A DNA stretch of 64,000 bases from UBA4417 sp031550085. GTDB lineage: Bacteria; Bacteroidota; Bacteroidia; Bacteroidales; UBA4417. The notes below the pieces were generated by a model. That model was not told the DNA's origin. It made no database searches and was given only the letters and a program-made list of their open reading frames with translations. This document shows positions 26,433-34,702 of this stretch, one piece after another; positions within the stretch are counted from its first letter, which is position 1, and every line of letters begins with the position of its first letter. The position numbers and the translations under genes were made by a program. The DNA is taken from assembly GCA_031550085.1 (NCBI GenBank), contig JAVBOY010000015.1:1-64000 (forward strand), written 5' to 3'.

Positions 26433-26957
26433 AAAAAGCGGCGCTTGTTGGTCTTTCTCCGAAACAATGGGAACGAGGCCGCCCAAATTCCAATCGATGT
26501 TCAAGGTTGGGTCGTTCCAACGAATGGAGCCTTCGGACTTGTGGTTGTAATAGTTCGTGCATTTGTACGAAAAAATGGTGTTGTCTTCCAAAGCCAGAAA
26601 ACCGTGTGCAAATCCTTCGGGAACCCAAAGCTGGTGCTTGTTGGTTTCGGAAAGTAAAACGGAGATCCATTTCCCGTAAGTAGGCGATTGGGGGCGGATG
26701 TCCACCGCCACATCCAGCACGGAGCCTTTTATGGCTCGTACCAATTTGCCTTGTGCGAACGGAGGATTTTGAAAATGCAAGCCGCGCAATACACCGCGTT
26801 GGGAACAGCTTTCGTTGTCCTGCACAAAGATTGCATGAATACCGGCTTCTTGCAGTGCGTTTTCGCGGAAAGTTTCACAAAAATAGCCGCGTTCGTCACA
26901 AAAAATGTCGGGTTGGATAATTTTAATTTCAGGGATTGCGGTTGGGATGATTTCCAT
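26406..26957 (-). CDS. rfbC: dTDP-4-dehydrorhamnose 3,5-epimerase
   Basis: The 183-residue cupin protein matches RfbC/RmlC: FCDERGYFCETFRE, the catalytic-histidine block LRGLHFQNPP, LDVAVDIRPQSPTYGKW, and WVPEGFAHGFLAL. It converts dTDP-4-keto-6-deoxyglucose to the rhamnose precursor for surface polysaccharide. No rfbA, B or D is nearby. The last eight or so residues (NGKLKMEN) are encoded by block a of the neighbouring intergenic element, so the natural stop was apparently lost or replaced when the element arrived. It lies 74 bases downstream of lpdA in the same direction. Confidence 0.93.
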   Translation of the reverse strand: MEIIPTAIPEIKIIQPDIFCDERGYFCETFRENALQEAGIHAIFVQDNESCSQRGVLRGLHFQNPPFAQGKLVRAIKGSVLDVAVDIRPQSPTYGKWISVLLSETNKHQLWVPEGFAHGFLALEDNTIFSYKCTNYYNHKSEGSIRWNDPTLNIDWNLGGLVPIVSEKDQQAPLFNGKLKMEN

Positions 26958-26966
26958 AATTCTTTA

Positions 26967-27026
26967 GTGAGTTGTGAAGCGTGAGATGCGAAATGTTCGT
27001 TTCACCATTCACATCTCACAACTCAC
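26967..27026. repeat. Perfect 11-bp inverted repeat between lpdA and rfbC
   Basis: GTGAGTTGTGA (26967-26977) pairs with TCACAACTCAC (27016-27026). An inner pair, GTGAGATG (26981-26988) and CATCTCAC (27012-27019), competes with it. On the minus strand it could form a hairpin between the two genes, but there is no T-run on that strand, so a terminator role is doubtful. Confidence 0.7.
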
Positions 27027-27031
27027 ACTTT

Positions 27032-28423
27032 TTACAAATGTATTACTTCGCCGTAAGCGGCGGCTGCAGCTTCCATGATGGCTTCGCTCATGGTGGGATG
27101 CGGGAAAACGGATTTGATCAACTCGTGTCCCGTAGTTTCCAACTGGCGGGCCACCACTCCGGTAGCTACCATCTCGGTAACATTATCGCCGATCATGTGC
27201 AAACCCAGCAATTCGCCGTACTTAGCATCAAAAACAGCTTTGACAAAACCGTCGCGGTTTCCGCCGGCACTGGCTTTTCCCGAAGCGGTAAAGGGGAATT
27301 TCCCGACCTTGATTTCATAGCCGGCTTCCTTGGCGGCTTTTTCGGTTAATCCGACCGATGCAATTTCGGGAACAGTGTAGGTACAACCGGGAATATTTTT
27401 GTAATCCACAGGATGTACTTCCATACCGGCAATTTTTTCGACACAGGTGATGGCTTCGTGTGAGGCCACGTGTGCTAAAGCCGGCCCATGCACAATGTCC
27501 CCGATGGCATAATAGCCTTCGACATTGGTACGGTAAAAATCGTCAACTACTACTTTCGATTTTTCGGTCTTGATACCGGTTTCTTCCAAGCCAATACCTT
27601 CGATATTGGGTGAAACACCAACAGCGGAAAGCACCATGTCGCATTCGATGATTTCTTCTGCTTTTGGGGTTTTTACGGTTACCCTACAAATCTCGCCTTT
27701 CACTTCCACTTTTTCAACGGAAGAAGAGGTCATTACTTTCATTTTCATTTTTTTGAAGGAGCGTTCCAATTGTTTCGAAACTTCTTCGTCTTCGACGGGA
27801 ACAATGTTGGGCATAAATTCTACCAACGTAACTTCGGTTCCGATGGATTGGTAAAAGTAAGCGAACTCCGAACCGATCGCTCCCGATCCGACAATCACCA
27901 TGCGTTTGGGTTGTTCGGGCAGGGTCATGGCCTGGCGGTAACCGACTACTTTTTTCCCATCCTGGGGCAAATTGGGCAATTCGCGCGAACGGGCCCCGGT
28001 AGCCAGAATAATATGGTTTGCGGTGTATTCGGCAACGGTACCTTCGGCAGCAGTGACTTCCACCTTTTTACCGGGTTTCACTTTGCCGAAACCGTTAATG
28101 ACTTCAATGGCATTTTTCTTTAATAAAAACTGAACGCCTTTGCTCATGCCGTCGGCTACTCCGCGCGAACGGGCAACTACGGATTGAAAATCGATGGCTG
28201 CATCGCCGTTCAACTGAACGCCATAATCGGAAGCGTGTTTCATATAATTGAAGACGGAGGCGCTTTTCAGCAAGGCCTTGGTTGGAATGCAACCCCAGTT
28301 GAGGCAAATTCCACCTAGTTCGGCTCGTTCTACAATGGCGGCCTTTAATCCCAATTGGGCGGCGCGAATGGCGGCGACATACCCACCGGGGCCGCTGCCT
28401 ATGACAATTACATCATAATTCAT
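27032..28423 (-). CDS. lpdA: Dihydrolipoyl dehydrogenase
   Basis: The 463-residue flavoprotein has FAD-binding GSGPGGYVAA (9-18), the redox-active pair Cys40/Cys45 in GGICLNWGCIPTK, NAD-binding GSGAIGSEFA, the second FAD motif YAIGDIVHGPALAH, and the C-terminal catalytic HPTMSE. It reoxidises lipoyl groups of 2-oxoacid dehydrogenase complexes or of the glycine cleavage system. GcvH, a lipoyl carrier, is about 6 kb away but not in the same operon. A TATTTTTG -7 box lies at 28450-28457. Confidence 0.96.
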   Translation of the reverse strand: MNYDVIVIGSGPGGYVAAIRAAQLGLKAAIVERAELGGICLNWGCIPTKALLKSASVFNYMKHASDYGVQLNGDAAIDFQSVVARSRGVADGMSKGVQFLLKKNAIEVINGFGKVKPGKKVEVTAAEGTVAEYTANHIILATGARSRELPNLPQDGKKVVGYRQAMTLPEQPKRMVIVGSGAIGSEFAYFYQSIGTEVTLVEFMPNIVPVEDEEVSKQLERSFKKMKMKVMTSSSVEKVEVKGEICRVTVKTPKAEEIIECDMVLSAVGVSPNIEGIGLEETGIKTEKSKVVVDDFYRTNVEGYYAIGDIVHGPALAHVASHEAITCVEKIAGMEVHPVDYKNIPGCTYTVPEIASVGLTEKAAKEAGYEIKVGKFPFTASGKASAGGNRDGFVKAVFDAKYGELLGLHMIGDNVTEMVATGVVARQLETTGHELIKSVFPHPTMSEAIMEAAAAAYGEVIHL

Positions 28424-28449
28424 ATAAAATCGGGTTTTGCTTTAATTTT

Positions 28450-28457
28450 CAAAAATA
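28450..28457 (-). promoter_or_regulatory. -7 box of lpdA
   Basis: TATTTTTG on the minus strand, 26 bases upstream of the lpdA ATG; no matching TTG at 19-21 bp. Confidence 0.5.
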
Positions 28458-28586
28458 CAAATTAACTGATAATCTTGAACTTGGGTAGTTCCTGGATTTT
28501 TAAGAAAACAACCATTCAAAAAACAAAATCGGCCTCCGACTTTTATGCAAAAACGCAAGACCGATTTTTATAAATAAAACGACTCC

Positions 28587-29144
28587 TTAGCAATTGCAAC
28601 CGCTGCCGCAATCCGAAGACTCACACGAACCACTGTCGCACGAACCTGAGCAATCGCAACCATGCGAATGCCCGTGTTCCAGCTCGGCTTCGGTGGGTTC
28701 GCGGACTTCCAGAATTTTTCCGGTAAAATGCAGGGTTTTGCCTGCCATGGGATGGTTGAAATCCATTTTTACCATGGTATCGGTAACTCCCATGACTTTC
28801 CCTTGCAACATATTGCCCTGATTGTCACTCATCGGAATGACGTTGCCCAACGAAAGCATGTTTTCGTCAATTTCTCCGTTGACGCGAAAAATTTCTTTAT
28901 CCAGGTCAATCACTGCATGGGGATTGGTTTCACCGTAAGCTTCCTGGGCAGGAAGAATCATCTCGTAACTGTCGCCGGCTTTCAGGTTTTGTAGATGGGA
29001 TTCAAAGTGCGGAAGCATCATCCCTACGCCGTACATAAAGGTCAAAGGGGCTGTCTCGTTTGTTATTTCGATTACTTGGCCATTGGCATCATTTTCTTTC
29101 AGCGTATATGTAAGAGAAACGATTTTGTTTTTTTCAATTTGCAT
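28587..29144 (-). CDS. slyD: FKBP-type peptidyl-prolyl isomerase, SlyD type
   Basis: The 185-residue protein has the SlyD arrangement: a FKBP domain split by an insert-in-flap chaperone domain (LTFMYGVGMMLPHFESHLQNLKAGDSYEMILPAQEAYGE, then VIDLDKEIF and the MVKMDFNHPMAGKTLHF return to the FKBP fold). A metal-binding tail follows. The tail (about residues 158-185) is unusually rich in Cys with several His (HGHSHGCDC, then repeated C/S/G/D) and ends in CNC. SlyD is a folding helper and nickel chaperone; the tail suggests nickel or zinc binding. Confidence 0.92.
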   Translation of the reverse strand: MQIEKNKIVSLTYTLKENDANGQVIEITNETAPLTFMYGVGMMLPHFESHLQNLKAGDSYEMILPAQEAYGETNPHAVIDLDKEIFRVNGEIDENMLSLGNVIPMSDNQGNMLQGKVMGVTDTMVKMDFNHPMAGKTLHFTGKILEVREPTEAELEHGHSHGCDCSGSCDSGSCESSDCGSGCNC

Positions 29145-29232
29145 CGAGTTTGTGTTTTAAAAAGGGTTATTATTCTTTTGCTTAATTAACGTGGTTCTAG
29201 CGGTTTTGTTTAGCTGCCGGCCCACAATTTTG

Positions 29233-29240
29233 CAAATTTA
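29233..29240 (-). promoter_or_regulatory. -7 box of slyD
   Basis: TAAATTTG on the minus strand, about 89 bases upstream of the slyD ATG. Confidence 0.4.
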
Positions 29241-29312
29241 CGGCTTTTCCTTTTTATGGAAATGGGAATCAGAGAGTAGGTGTGAATTATTATCATAAAA
29301 ATATGTAATGCG

Positions 29313-29909
29313 CACCTTACCAAAGGTTTGAAAAAATTCAACAGTTGATGCCCCACGGGCAAATGATTGTCGTGAAATATTCTGCCTATTGATGTTCATG
29401 TCCCATGGACAATGAAATAATGGTAACAAGAATTTCCCGTTAGGAGAAGAATATCCATAAACACCGGACAAATGGGAAATTATATTGCCCGTCAGGACAG
29501 GAATCGCTCAAAAAATTTGAGTTGGTTCTCTCTGATAGTCGTCATATATTCGTTGATACCCCACGCAAATGATTGTCATGGAATATTTATCTATCGATGT
29601 GGTTGTACGAACTTAAATAATGATAACATACACACCGGTTGGGAAGAATCCTCTCTATAAAATCGGTGTGGATCTCGTACAACAACTGCAATAGCACCTG
29701 TCAGGTGAAAAACATCAATAAACAGGACAGGAAGATAGAAACAAATTGCCCGTCAGGGCATGAAGCATTCAAAAAAATTTGAATAGCTTCCAACGGCCAT
29801 AATTTCCTCGTTGATGCTCTACAGGCAAACAATTGTCGGAATATTTATCTATTGCTGTAGTTATCCTACGGACGATAGTGGTAGCGTAATTCCTCTGTCG
29901 GGAAGAAAC
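29313..29909. repeat. Three-copy degenerate intergenic element rich in short palindromes
   Basis: Three diverged units lie at about 29313-29455, 29484-29653 and 29745-29909. Units 2 and 3 begin ATTGCCCGTCAGG, and all share GTTGAT followed by a CCCCACGGGCAAA-like palindrome, ATTGTC, (A)ATATTTATCTATtg, and an end resembling TTCCCGTTAGGAGAA or CTGTCGGGAAGAA. The GTTGAT anchors are at 29344, 29552 and 29810 (steps 208 and 258). Small palindromes include TGCCCGTCAGGGCA (29747-29760), CACCTGTCAGGTG, GTCCCATGGAC, and TCAAA-n-TTTGA stems. No coding region is convincing in 29145-29985. Confidence 0.8.
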
Positions 29910-29985
29910 TTACTGCTTATTTCCTTTCCTCAGTTATTCATAACAAATAAGGATAATTGTTTGTAACCCACCACTAAACAGAATT

Positions 29986-31233
29986 TTAAACCTCCACACA
30001 GAGTTTTTCAACGGCCTCCAGATTTTCCAAACGACTCAACAAAGGAGGATGTGAATAATGGACATAAACATACCAGGGATGGGGCGTAAGGTTACTCAGG
30101 TTCTTGACCGAAAGCTTTTTCAATGCATTTGCCAGTGCCGGGCCGCTAAAAGTTTCGGCAGCAAAGCGGTCGGCTTGGTATTCGTGCCTGCGCGAAACGA
30201 CATTGGATACAACTCCCAAAATCATGGATATGGGCGAATAAAGTAATCCAAAGGCGATGACGCCGATGTGAAAACTTGTGTTTGTTGTTCCCAACGCTTC
30301 CGACAACAACGGATTGCCCAGCAGCAACGAAAGGACATAGAACATGATGCCGGTTTGCACCACACTGGAAATTAATCCGGTAAGGATGTGTTTCTTTTTG
30401 TAATGCCCGATTTCGTGCGCCAGTACAGCAACCAATTCTTCGGTAGTGTGTTCTTTGATCAGGGTGTCGAAAAGGACGATCTTTTTTTGTTTCCCAAAGC
30501 CGGAAAAATAGGCATTGCCTTTCGTGGAACGTTTGGAACCATCCATGACAAAGATATTTTTCAGGTTAAAGCCTGCTTTTCCGGCAAATGCGGCAATGGC
30601 TGAACGCAACCCGCCTTCTTCCAATGGGATTAGCTTGTTGAACAGGGGTAAAATCAAAACGGTATAAAAATAACTGAGAAAAATCGAAAAGAAAGTAACC
30701 GCCATCCAAGCCCAAAACCAAAACCAGGAAGCGGTTTCGGTGTAAATCCAAACCAAAAAAGCGATAATTCCTCCTCCCAATAACGCTGCCATCAGCCAGC
30801 CTTTGAGTTTGTCCAGCATGTATGTTTTCACTGTGGTGGTATTGAATCCGAAGCGTTCCTCAATGACAAAAGTGTGGTATGCATCAAAAGGAGTGGAAAG
30901 TAAATCGGAGGCGAAACCTAAAATTCCGAAAAACAACAGGGCCTGCCAAACAGGCGATGGAGTAATTCCCTGAACCCAATGATCCAAATAAGCAAAACCC
31001 TGTACAAAAAGCATGGCCAGAATAAGTGCAAAGGAAAGGGTTTGGGTGTACATGGCAAACCGGAAATTTGCCTTTTGGTATTTTTGTTGCAACAAGTATT
31101 TTTCTTCGTCGTAAATTCCTTTTAGCTTTTCGGGAACCGTATTGCTCCAAGTGGTCGTATTCAGGTAGTCTAAAAAAATATCGATTAAAAATCCGGCAAC
31201 AACAAAGGATAGGATCAAATAATAGAGGAACAT
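29986..31233 (-). CDS. Ste24/CAAX-type M48 metallopeptidase
   Basis: The 415-residue membrane protein has several transmembrane helices (about 5-20, 62-80, 96-112, 145-165, 170-198, 284-308, 323-346) and the M48 zinc site LAHEIGHYKKKH (His273, Glu274, His277) with the third ligand Glu351 in HEYQADRFA. This is the Ste24-like CAAX-protease subfamily. Bacteria lack prenylated CAAX proteins, so it probably serves membrane-protein quality control. It lies downstream of, and in the same direction as, the gldH-like gene, 66 bases away. Confidence 0.92.
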   Translation of the reverse strand: MFLYYLILSFVVAGFLIDIFLDYLNTTTWSNTVPEKLKGIYDEEKYLLQQKYQKANFRFAMYTQTLSFALILAMLFVQGFAYLDHWVQGITPSPVWQALLFFGILGFASDLLSTPFDAYHTFVIEERFGFNTTTVKTYMLDKLKGWLMAALLGGGIIAFLVWIYTETASWFWFWAWMAVTFFSIFLSYFYTVLILPLFNKLIPLEEGGLRSAIAAFAGKAGFNLKNIFVMDGSKRSTKGNAYFSGFGKQKKIVLFDTLIKEHTTEELVAVLAHEIGHYKKKHILTGLISSVVQTGIMFYVLSLLLGNPLLSEALGTTNTSFHIGVIAFGLLYSPISMILGVVSNVVSRRHEYQADRFAAETFSGPALANALKKLSVKNLSNLTPHPWYVYVHYSHPPLLSRLENLEAVEKLCVEV

Positions 31234-31299
31234 AAATCTGAAAAAGGTTATTTAAAATAAAGGATCGGATGCATTTCCAACAACCAAAACGACAGATTG

Positions 31300-31785
31300 T
31301 TATTCTTCTTTCTTCGCTTTTTGCGCTTTAGTCACGACAATACCTACTTCAGAAATACCGGGATTGTCATATTTTTGGCTTACACTTTCTATTTTTAAAT
31401 GACAGGTTCCTTTTTCGGTAACGACCAGATTGGACCACAAAAGGCTCGTAATTTCATACATGCCGTTGTCCATCGCTTCTCCTGCAAACTTGAGGTCCTT
31501 CTTTAGGATCACTTTTTTTTCCATATACCGTTTTTCACCGGAAGGCAGATTCAGAACAGCGTAAATCGGAAAGTCATCAAAAGGAGTCTCGTTGGTAACA
31601 CGCATTTTGAAGTAAATGGCTACTTCTTCTCCGGCTCTTTGAATGGGGATATCAAATTCCTGGTTGCTAAACCGTAGCCAATTGTTATTTTCTTGTTTGT
31701 GGTACTTTTCAAAAATGGGTTTTGAAGTACAGGCCGTAAAAACAAATACACTGATCAGAAAAATAGATAAATACCTCATCATCAA
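31300..31785 (-). CDS. gldH: GldH-like lipoprotein
   Basis: This 161-residue protein has a lipoprotein signal (lipobox FTAC, Cys19). Its overall plan resembles GldH of the gliding/T9SS system: a beta-rich body with NETPFDDFPIYAVLNLPSGEK and the C-terminal GTCHLKIESVSQKYDNPGISEVGIVV block. Length fits GldH (about 150-160). GldH is needed for gliding in Flavobacterium, with unknown mechanism. The similarity is modest, so this is a family-level assignment. The gene lies 24 bases downstream of mnmA in the same direction, so it is likely co-transcribed with mnmA. Confidence 0.6.
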   Translation of the reverse strand: MMMRYLSIFLISVFVFTACTSKPIFEKYHKQENNNWLRFSNQEFDIPIQRAGEEVAIYFKMRVTNETPFDDFPIYAVLNLPSGEKRYMEKKVILKKDLKFAGEAMDNGMYEITSLLWSNLVVTEKGTCHLKIESVSQKYDNPGISEVGIVVTKAQKAKKEE

Positions 31786-31809
31786 TAATTTTTTGATTAT
31801 AAAATTTCT

Positions 31810-32892
31810 TTATTCGGTAATGACGCCGCTTCCAAAACAAATTTTGCTTTCGGCATCGTAAATTACGCCGAATTGTCCGGCCGCAATGCCCGAAATGGGT
31901 ACATCGCTTTGGATGGTCCACAAATCGGGGGCATTTTGTACCAAGGTTCCCTGGTTAAACTCAGGCGAATGGCGGTTTTTAAACGTAATCATCGAAGGCT
32001 TTGTTGAATCGGGAAATGGATTTTCGGTAATGAAATTCATATCCGTTAAACGGATTTCGGTTCCGTATTGCGCAATGGGATCGTAACCATTTGATACATA
32101 AATAATATTTTCAGTAATGTTTTTTTTCACCACAAACCAAGGTCCCAGGCTCAATCCCAGACCTTTGCGTTGTCCGATAGTATGATACCAGTACCCTTTG
32201 TGTTTCCCCAGTATTTTCCCGGTTTCCAATTCCACAATCGGGCCTTCTTTTTCACCCAAATATTGTTTTAAAAAATCATTGTAATTGACTTTTCCCAAAA
32301 AACAGATTCCCTGGCTGTCACGCCGGTGTGCACTCGGGCTGCCTACTTTGCAAGCAATTTCGCGGACCTGGGGTTTCAGCATTTCGCCTATCGGAAACAT
32401 CAGTTTGGAAAGTTGTGCATAGGTAATTTGTGCTAAAAAATCGGTTTGGTCTTTCACCGGATCTTTGGCGGTTCCTAACCAGATTTTACCGGATTGTTCA
32501 AGCGTAGTGGCATAATGTCCGGTGGCAATTTTATCAAAATCGCGGCCCCAGTATTCTTCGAATTTGCCAAACTTGATCAGGCGGTTACACATCACATCGG
32601 GATTGGGAGTCAATCCTTTGCGGACTGCAGATAAGGTATAATCCATGACATTGTCCCAATACTCCTGGTGCAAAGGCACAATCTCCATTTTCAATCCGTA
32701 GTGGCGCGCCAACCAAGTAACCAGCTCAATATCTTCTTCGGACGAACAATCCATAAAATGTCCGTCTTCTTTCATGCCAATGCGAATGTAAAAAATGGTC
32801 GGATCAAAGCCGTATTCTTTGAGCAAATGCAACATGACCGAACTGTCGACTCCCCCCGAAACCAAGGCTGCAATTTTCATGTTTTTAATCAT
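31810..32892 (-). CDS. mnmA: tRNA-specific 2-thiouridylase
   Basis: The 360-residue protein matches MnmA: the PP-loop SGGVDSSVM, the first catalytic cysteine in NPDVMCNRLIKFG, the second in DSQGICFLGKVNY, and KGYWYHTIGQRKGLG. It installs the 2-thio group on U34 of tRNAs for Glu, Gln and Lys. An in-frame ATG four codons in (32880) gives MKIAALVSGGVDSS, the more usual start. It is divergent from anmK, with 203 bases between them. Confidence 0.95.
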   Translation of the reverse strand: MIKNMKIAALVSGGVDSSVMLHLLKEYGFDPTIFYIRIGMKEDGHFMDCSSEEDIELVTWLARHYGLKMEIVPLHQEYWDNVMDYTLSAVRKGLTPNPDVMCNRLIKFGKFEEYWGRDFDKIATGHYATTLEQSGKIWLGTAKDPVKDQTDFLAQITYAQLSKLMFPIGEMLKPQVREIACKVGSPSAHRRDSQGICFLGKVNYNDFLKQYLGEKEGPIVELETGKILGKHKGYWYHTIGQRKGLGLSLGPWFVVKKNITENIIYVSNGYDPIAQYGTEIRLTDMNFITENPFPDSTKPSMITFKNRHSPEFNQGTLVQNAPDLWTIQSDVPISGIAAGQFGVIYDAESKICFGSGVITE

Positions 32893-33046
32893 TGGGTGGC
32901 AGATAACGGGTGACGCATCCGTTTCTTTCGATCTTTTTACCGTTCACCATTTACCTCTCACCGTTAGGTCTGCAAAGTTCCAAAAAAATAGTTTATCCTC
33001 CGCTGGGATTAAAATGTGTTGTGATTTTTTAATAGGCTGAAAACCG

Positions 33047-33054
33047 TACTTTTG
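33047..33054 (+). promoter_or_regulatory. -7 box of anmK
   Basis: TACTTTTG, 41 bases before the anmK ATG; the nearest TTG (33019-33021) is 25 bp upstream, too far for the standard spacing. Confidence 0.5.
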
Positions 33055-33095
33055 CAAGCGGTTGTTCAATCAAATCCAATTTTTATCGTTACACT

Positions 33096-34154
33096 ATGCA
33101 TACAGTCATCGGATTAATGTCAGGGACTTCTCTCGATGGGGTCGACCTGGCTGCTTGTGATTTTTGGGAAGAAAGCAGGGGGTATCAATTTAGCATCCGG
33201 CAGGCGGAAACAATTCCTTACAGTCCGGAATGGAAAAGCCGCTTGTCGAATTTGTTTTCGGCAACAGCATTGGAATTTGCCCGGACACATACCGAATATG
33301 GTCGCTACTTGGGCGAACTGGTACGGATTTTCGCATCCCGGCATCAATTGAAACCGGCAGTAGTGGCTTCGCATGGGCATACGATTTTTCATCAACCACA
33401 GCAACATTTCACCACACAAATCGGTGAAGGAGCCGCCCTGTCAGCCGAATGTGATTTTCCGGTGGTTTGTGATTTCCGCACCGGCGATGTGGCGCACGGC
33501 GGACAAGGAGCCCCGCTGGTTCCCATCGGTGATGCTTTGTTGTTTGGGGAATATGATTTTTGTTTGAATTTGGGTGGTTTTTCAAATATTTCATTCGAAA
33601 AAAACGGGCAACGGGTGGCGTTCGACATTTGCCCGGTAAATATCGTGCTGAATGAGTTGGCGCAACAATTAGGTTTTTCGTTTGATGAAAATGGAAACGG
33701 AGCGAAAAAAGGAGAGTTGGATCCAGTTTTGTTTTCAAAACTGAACGCCTTGCCGTTTTACCGGCAAGAACCTCCTAAATCCTTGGGACGTGAATGGGTT
33801 GAAACTATTTTTATGCCTGTTTTAACGGCATCCTCCGCTCCCATTCGCACTCAGCTTCGCACAGCAACGGAACATATGGCTTTTCAAATTGCCGCCGTAC
33901 TGAATGACAGCCAAAGTGAAGGGAAAAAGATGTTGGTTACGGGTGGCGGAGCTTTCAATGCATTTTTGATAGATTGCATCCGAAAGCAAACGGCCACTAC
34001 TGTGATTATCCCCGACGAAGTGATTGTAAATTATAAAGAAGCGCTCATTTTTGCATTCCTTGGTTTTTTGCGGATGCACGGAAAAGAAAATTGTCTGGCT
34101 TCAGTGACCGGAGCTACAAAAAATGTTTGCAGCGGCGCGGTTTATTTGCCATAA
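33096..34154 (+). CDS. anmK: Anhydro-N-acetylmuramic acid kinase
   Basis: The 352-residue protein begins IGLMSGTSLDGVDLA, the phosphate-binding signature of AnmK, followed by ASHGHTIFHQP, VCDFRTGDVAHGGQGAPLVPIGD and LNLGGFSNIS. It cleaves and phosphorylates 1,6-anhydro-MurNAc released by lytic transglycosylases, feeding peptidoglycan recycling. A transglycosylase of the MltD type is encoded about 7 kb away. A hairpin (34167-34194) follows the stop. Confidence 0.95.
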   Translation: MHTVIGLMSGTSLDGVDLAACDFWEESRGYQFSIRQAETIPYSPEWKSRLSNLFSATALEFARTHTEYGRYLGELVRIFASRHQLKPAVVASHGHTIFHQPQQHFTTQIGEGAALSAECDFPVVCDFRTGDVAHGGQGAPLVPIGDALLFGEYDFCLNLGGFSNISFEKNGQRVAFDICPVNIVLNELAQQLGFSFDENGNGAKKGELDPVLFSKLNALPFYRQEPPKSLGREWVETIFMPVLTASSAPIRTQLRTATEHMAFQIAAVLNDSQSEGKKMLVTGGGAFNAFLIDCIRKQTATTVIIPDEVIVNYKEALIFAFLGFLRMHGKENCLASVTGATKNVCSGAVYLP

Positions 34155-34166
34155 CCTATAAGCAAA

Positions 34167-34194
34167 GGGGCTGTCCAAAAAGCCGGATAGCCCC
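34167..34194 (+). terminator. Hairpin after anmK
   Basis: GGGGCTGTCC (34167-34176) pairs with GGATAGCCCC (34185-34194) with one G-U pair. No T-run follows, so it is a weak terminator or an RNA-stabilising stem. Confidence 0.45.
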
Positions 34195-34234
34195 CAATGC
34201 AGAAATAAAATTCTTACAGTTCCCGGTTCGTTTG

Positions 34235-34615
34235 TTATGCTTCTATTAGTTTTTTGTACTCATCTGCACTCAATAAAGCGGAAACTTGTTCAGGGTTCGT
34301 AAGGCGCACTTTTACAATCCAACCTTTTCCGTAAGGGTCCGTGTTTACGTTTTCGGGATTGTCGGCAAGTTCTTCATTAAATTCGATAATCTCTGCAGAA
34401 ACCGGGATAAAAAGGTCTGAAACGGTTTTTACCGCTTCAATGGTACCAAATGTAGCGCCTTCTTCAATGGTTTCTCCAAGGGTGTTTACTTCAATAAAAA
34501 CGATATCACCCAATTGATGTTGTGCAAAATCGGTAATCCCGATGATGCCCTCATTTCCTTCCACTTTTATCCATTCGTGGTCTTTGGTGTAATGCAAATT
34601 AGCAGGAATATTCAT
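34235..34615 (-). CDS. gcvH: Glycine cleavage system H protein
   Basis: The 126-residue protein is GcvH: YTKDHEWIKVEG at the N-terminus and the lipoylation site Lys63 in GTIEAVKTVSDL. It carries the aminomethyl group between the P, T and L proteins. Neighbours upstream are sprA and ruvA on the same strand. It has its own promoter (TTTG, 18 bp, TACCTTTG). Confidence 0.96.
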   Translation of the reverse strand: MNIPANLHYTKDHEWIKVEGNEGIIGITDFAQHQLGDIVFIEVNTLGETIEEGATFGTIEAVKTVSDLFIPVSAEIIEFNEELADNPENVNTDPYGKGWIVKVRLTNPEQVSALLSADEYKKLIEA

Positions 34616-34639
34616 GTTTGTGTTTTTTTATTTTCGTGT

Positions 34640-34669
34640 CAAAGGTAGTGAATCCTTTTTAATTTCAAA
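34640..34669 (-). promoter_or_regulatory. Promoter of gcvH
   Basis: On the minus strand TTTG (34666-34669), an 18-bp spacer and TACCTTTG (34640-34647), 24 bases before the ATG. It is one of the best matches to the Bacteroidetes consensus in this window, though the spacer is one short of the usual 19. Confidence 0.7.
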
Positions 34670-34702
34670 GCAATTTTACAGGCTTCCTAAAAGATTTGGG
34701 TA

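Noticed and set aside
34616..34702. Glycine riboswitch in front of gcvH
   Set aside because: The 5' leader implied by the promoter is only about 15-20 bases, too short for a glycine aptamer.
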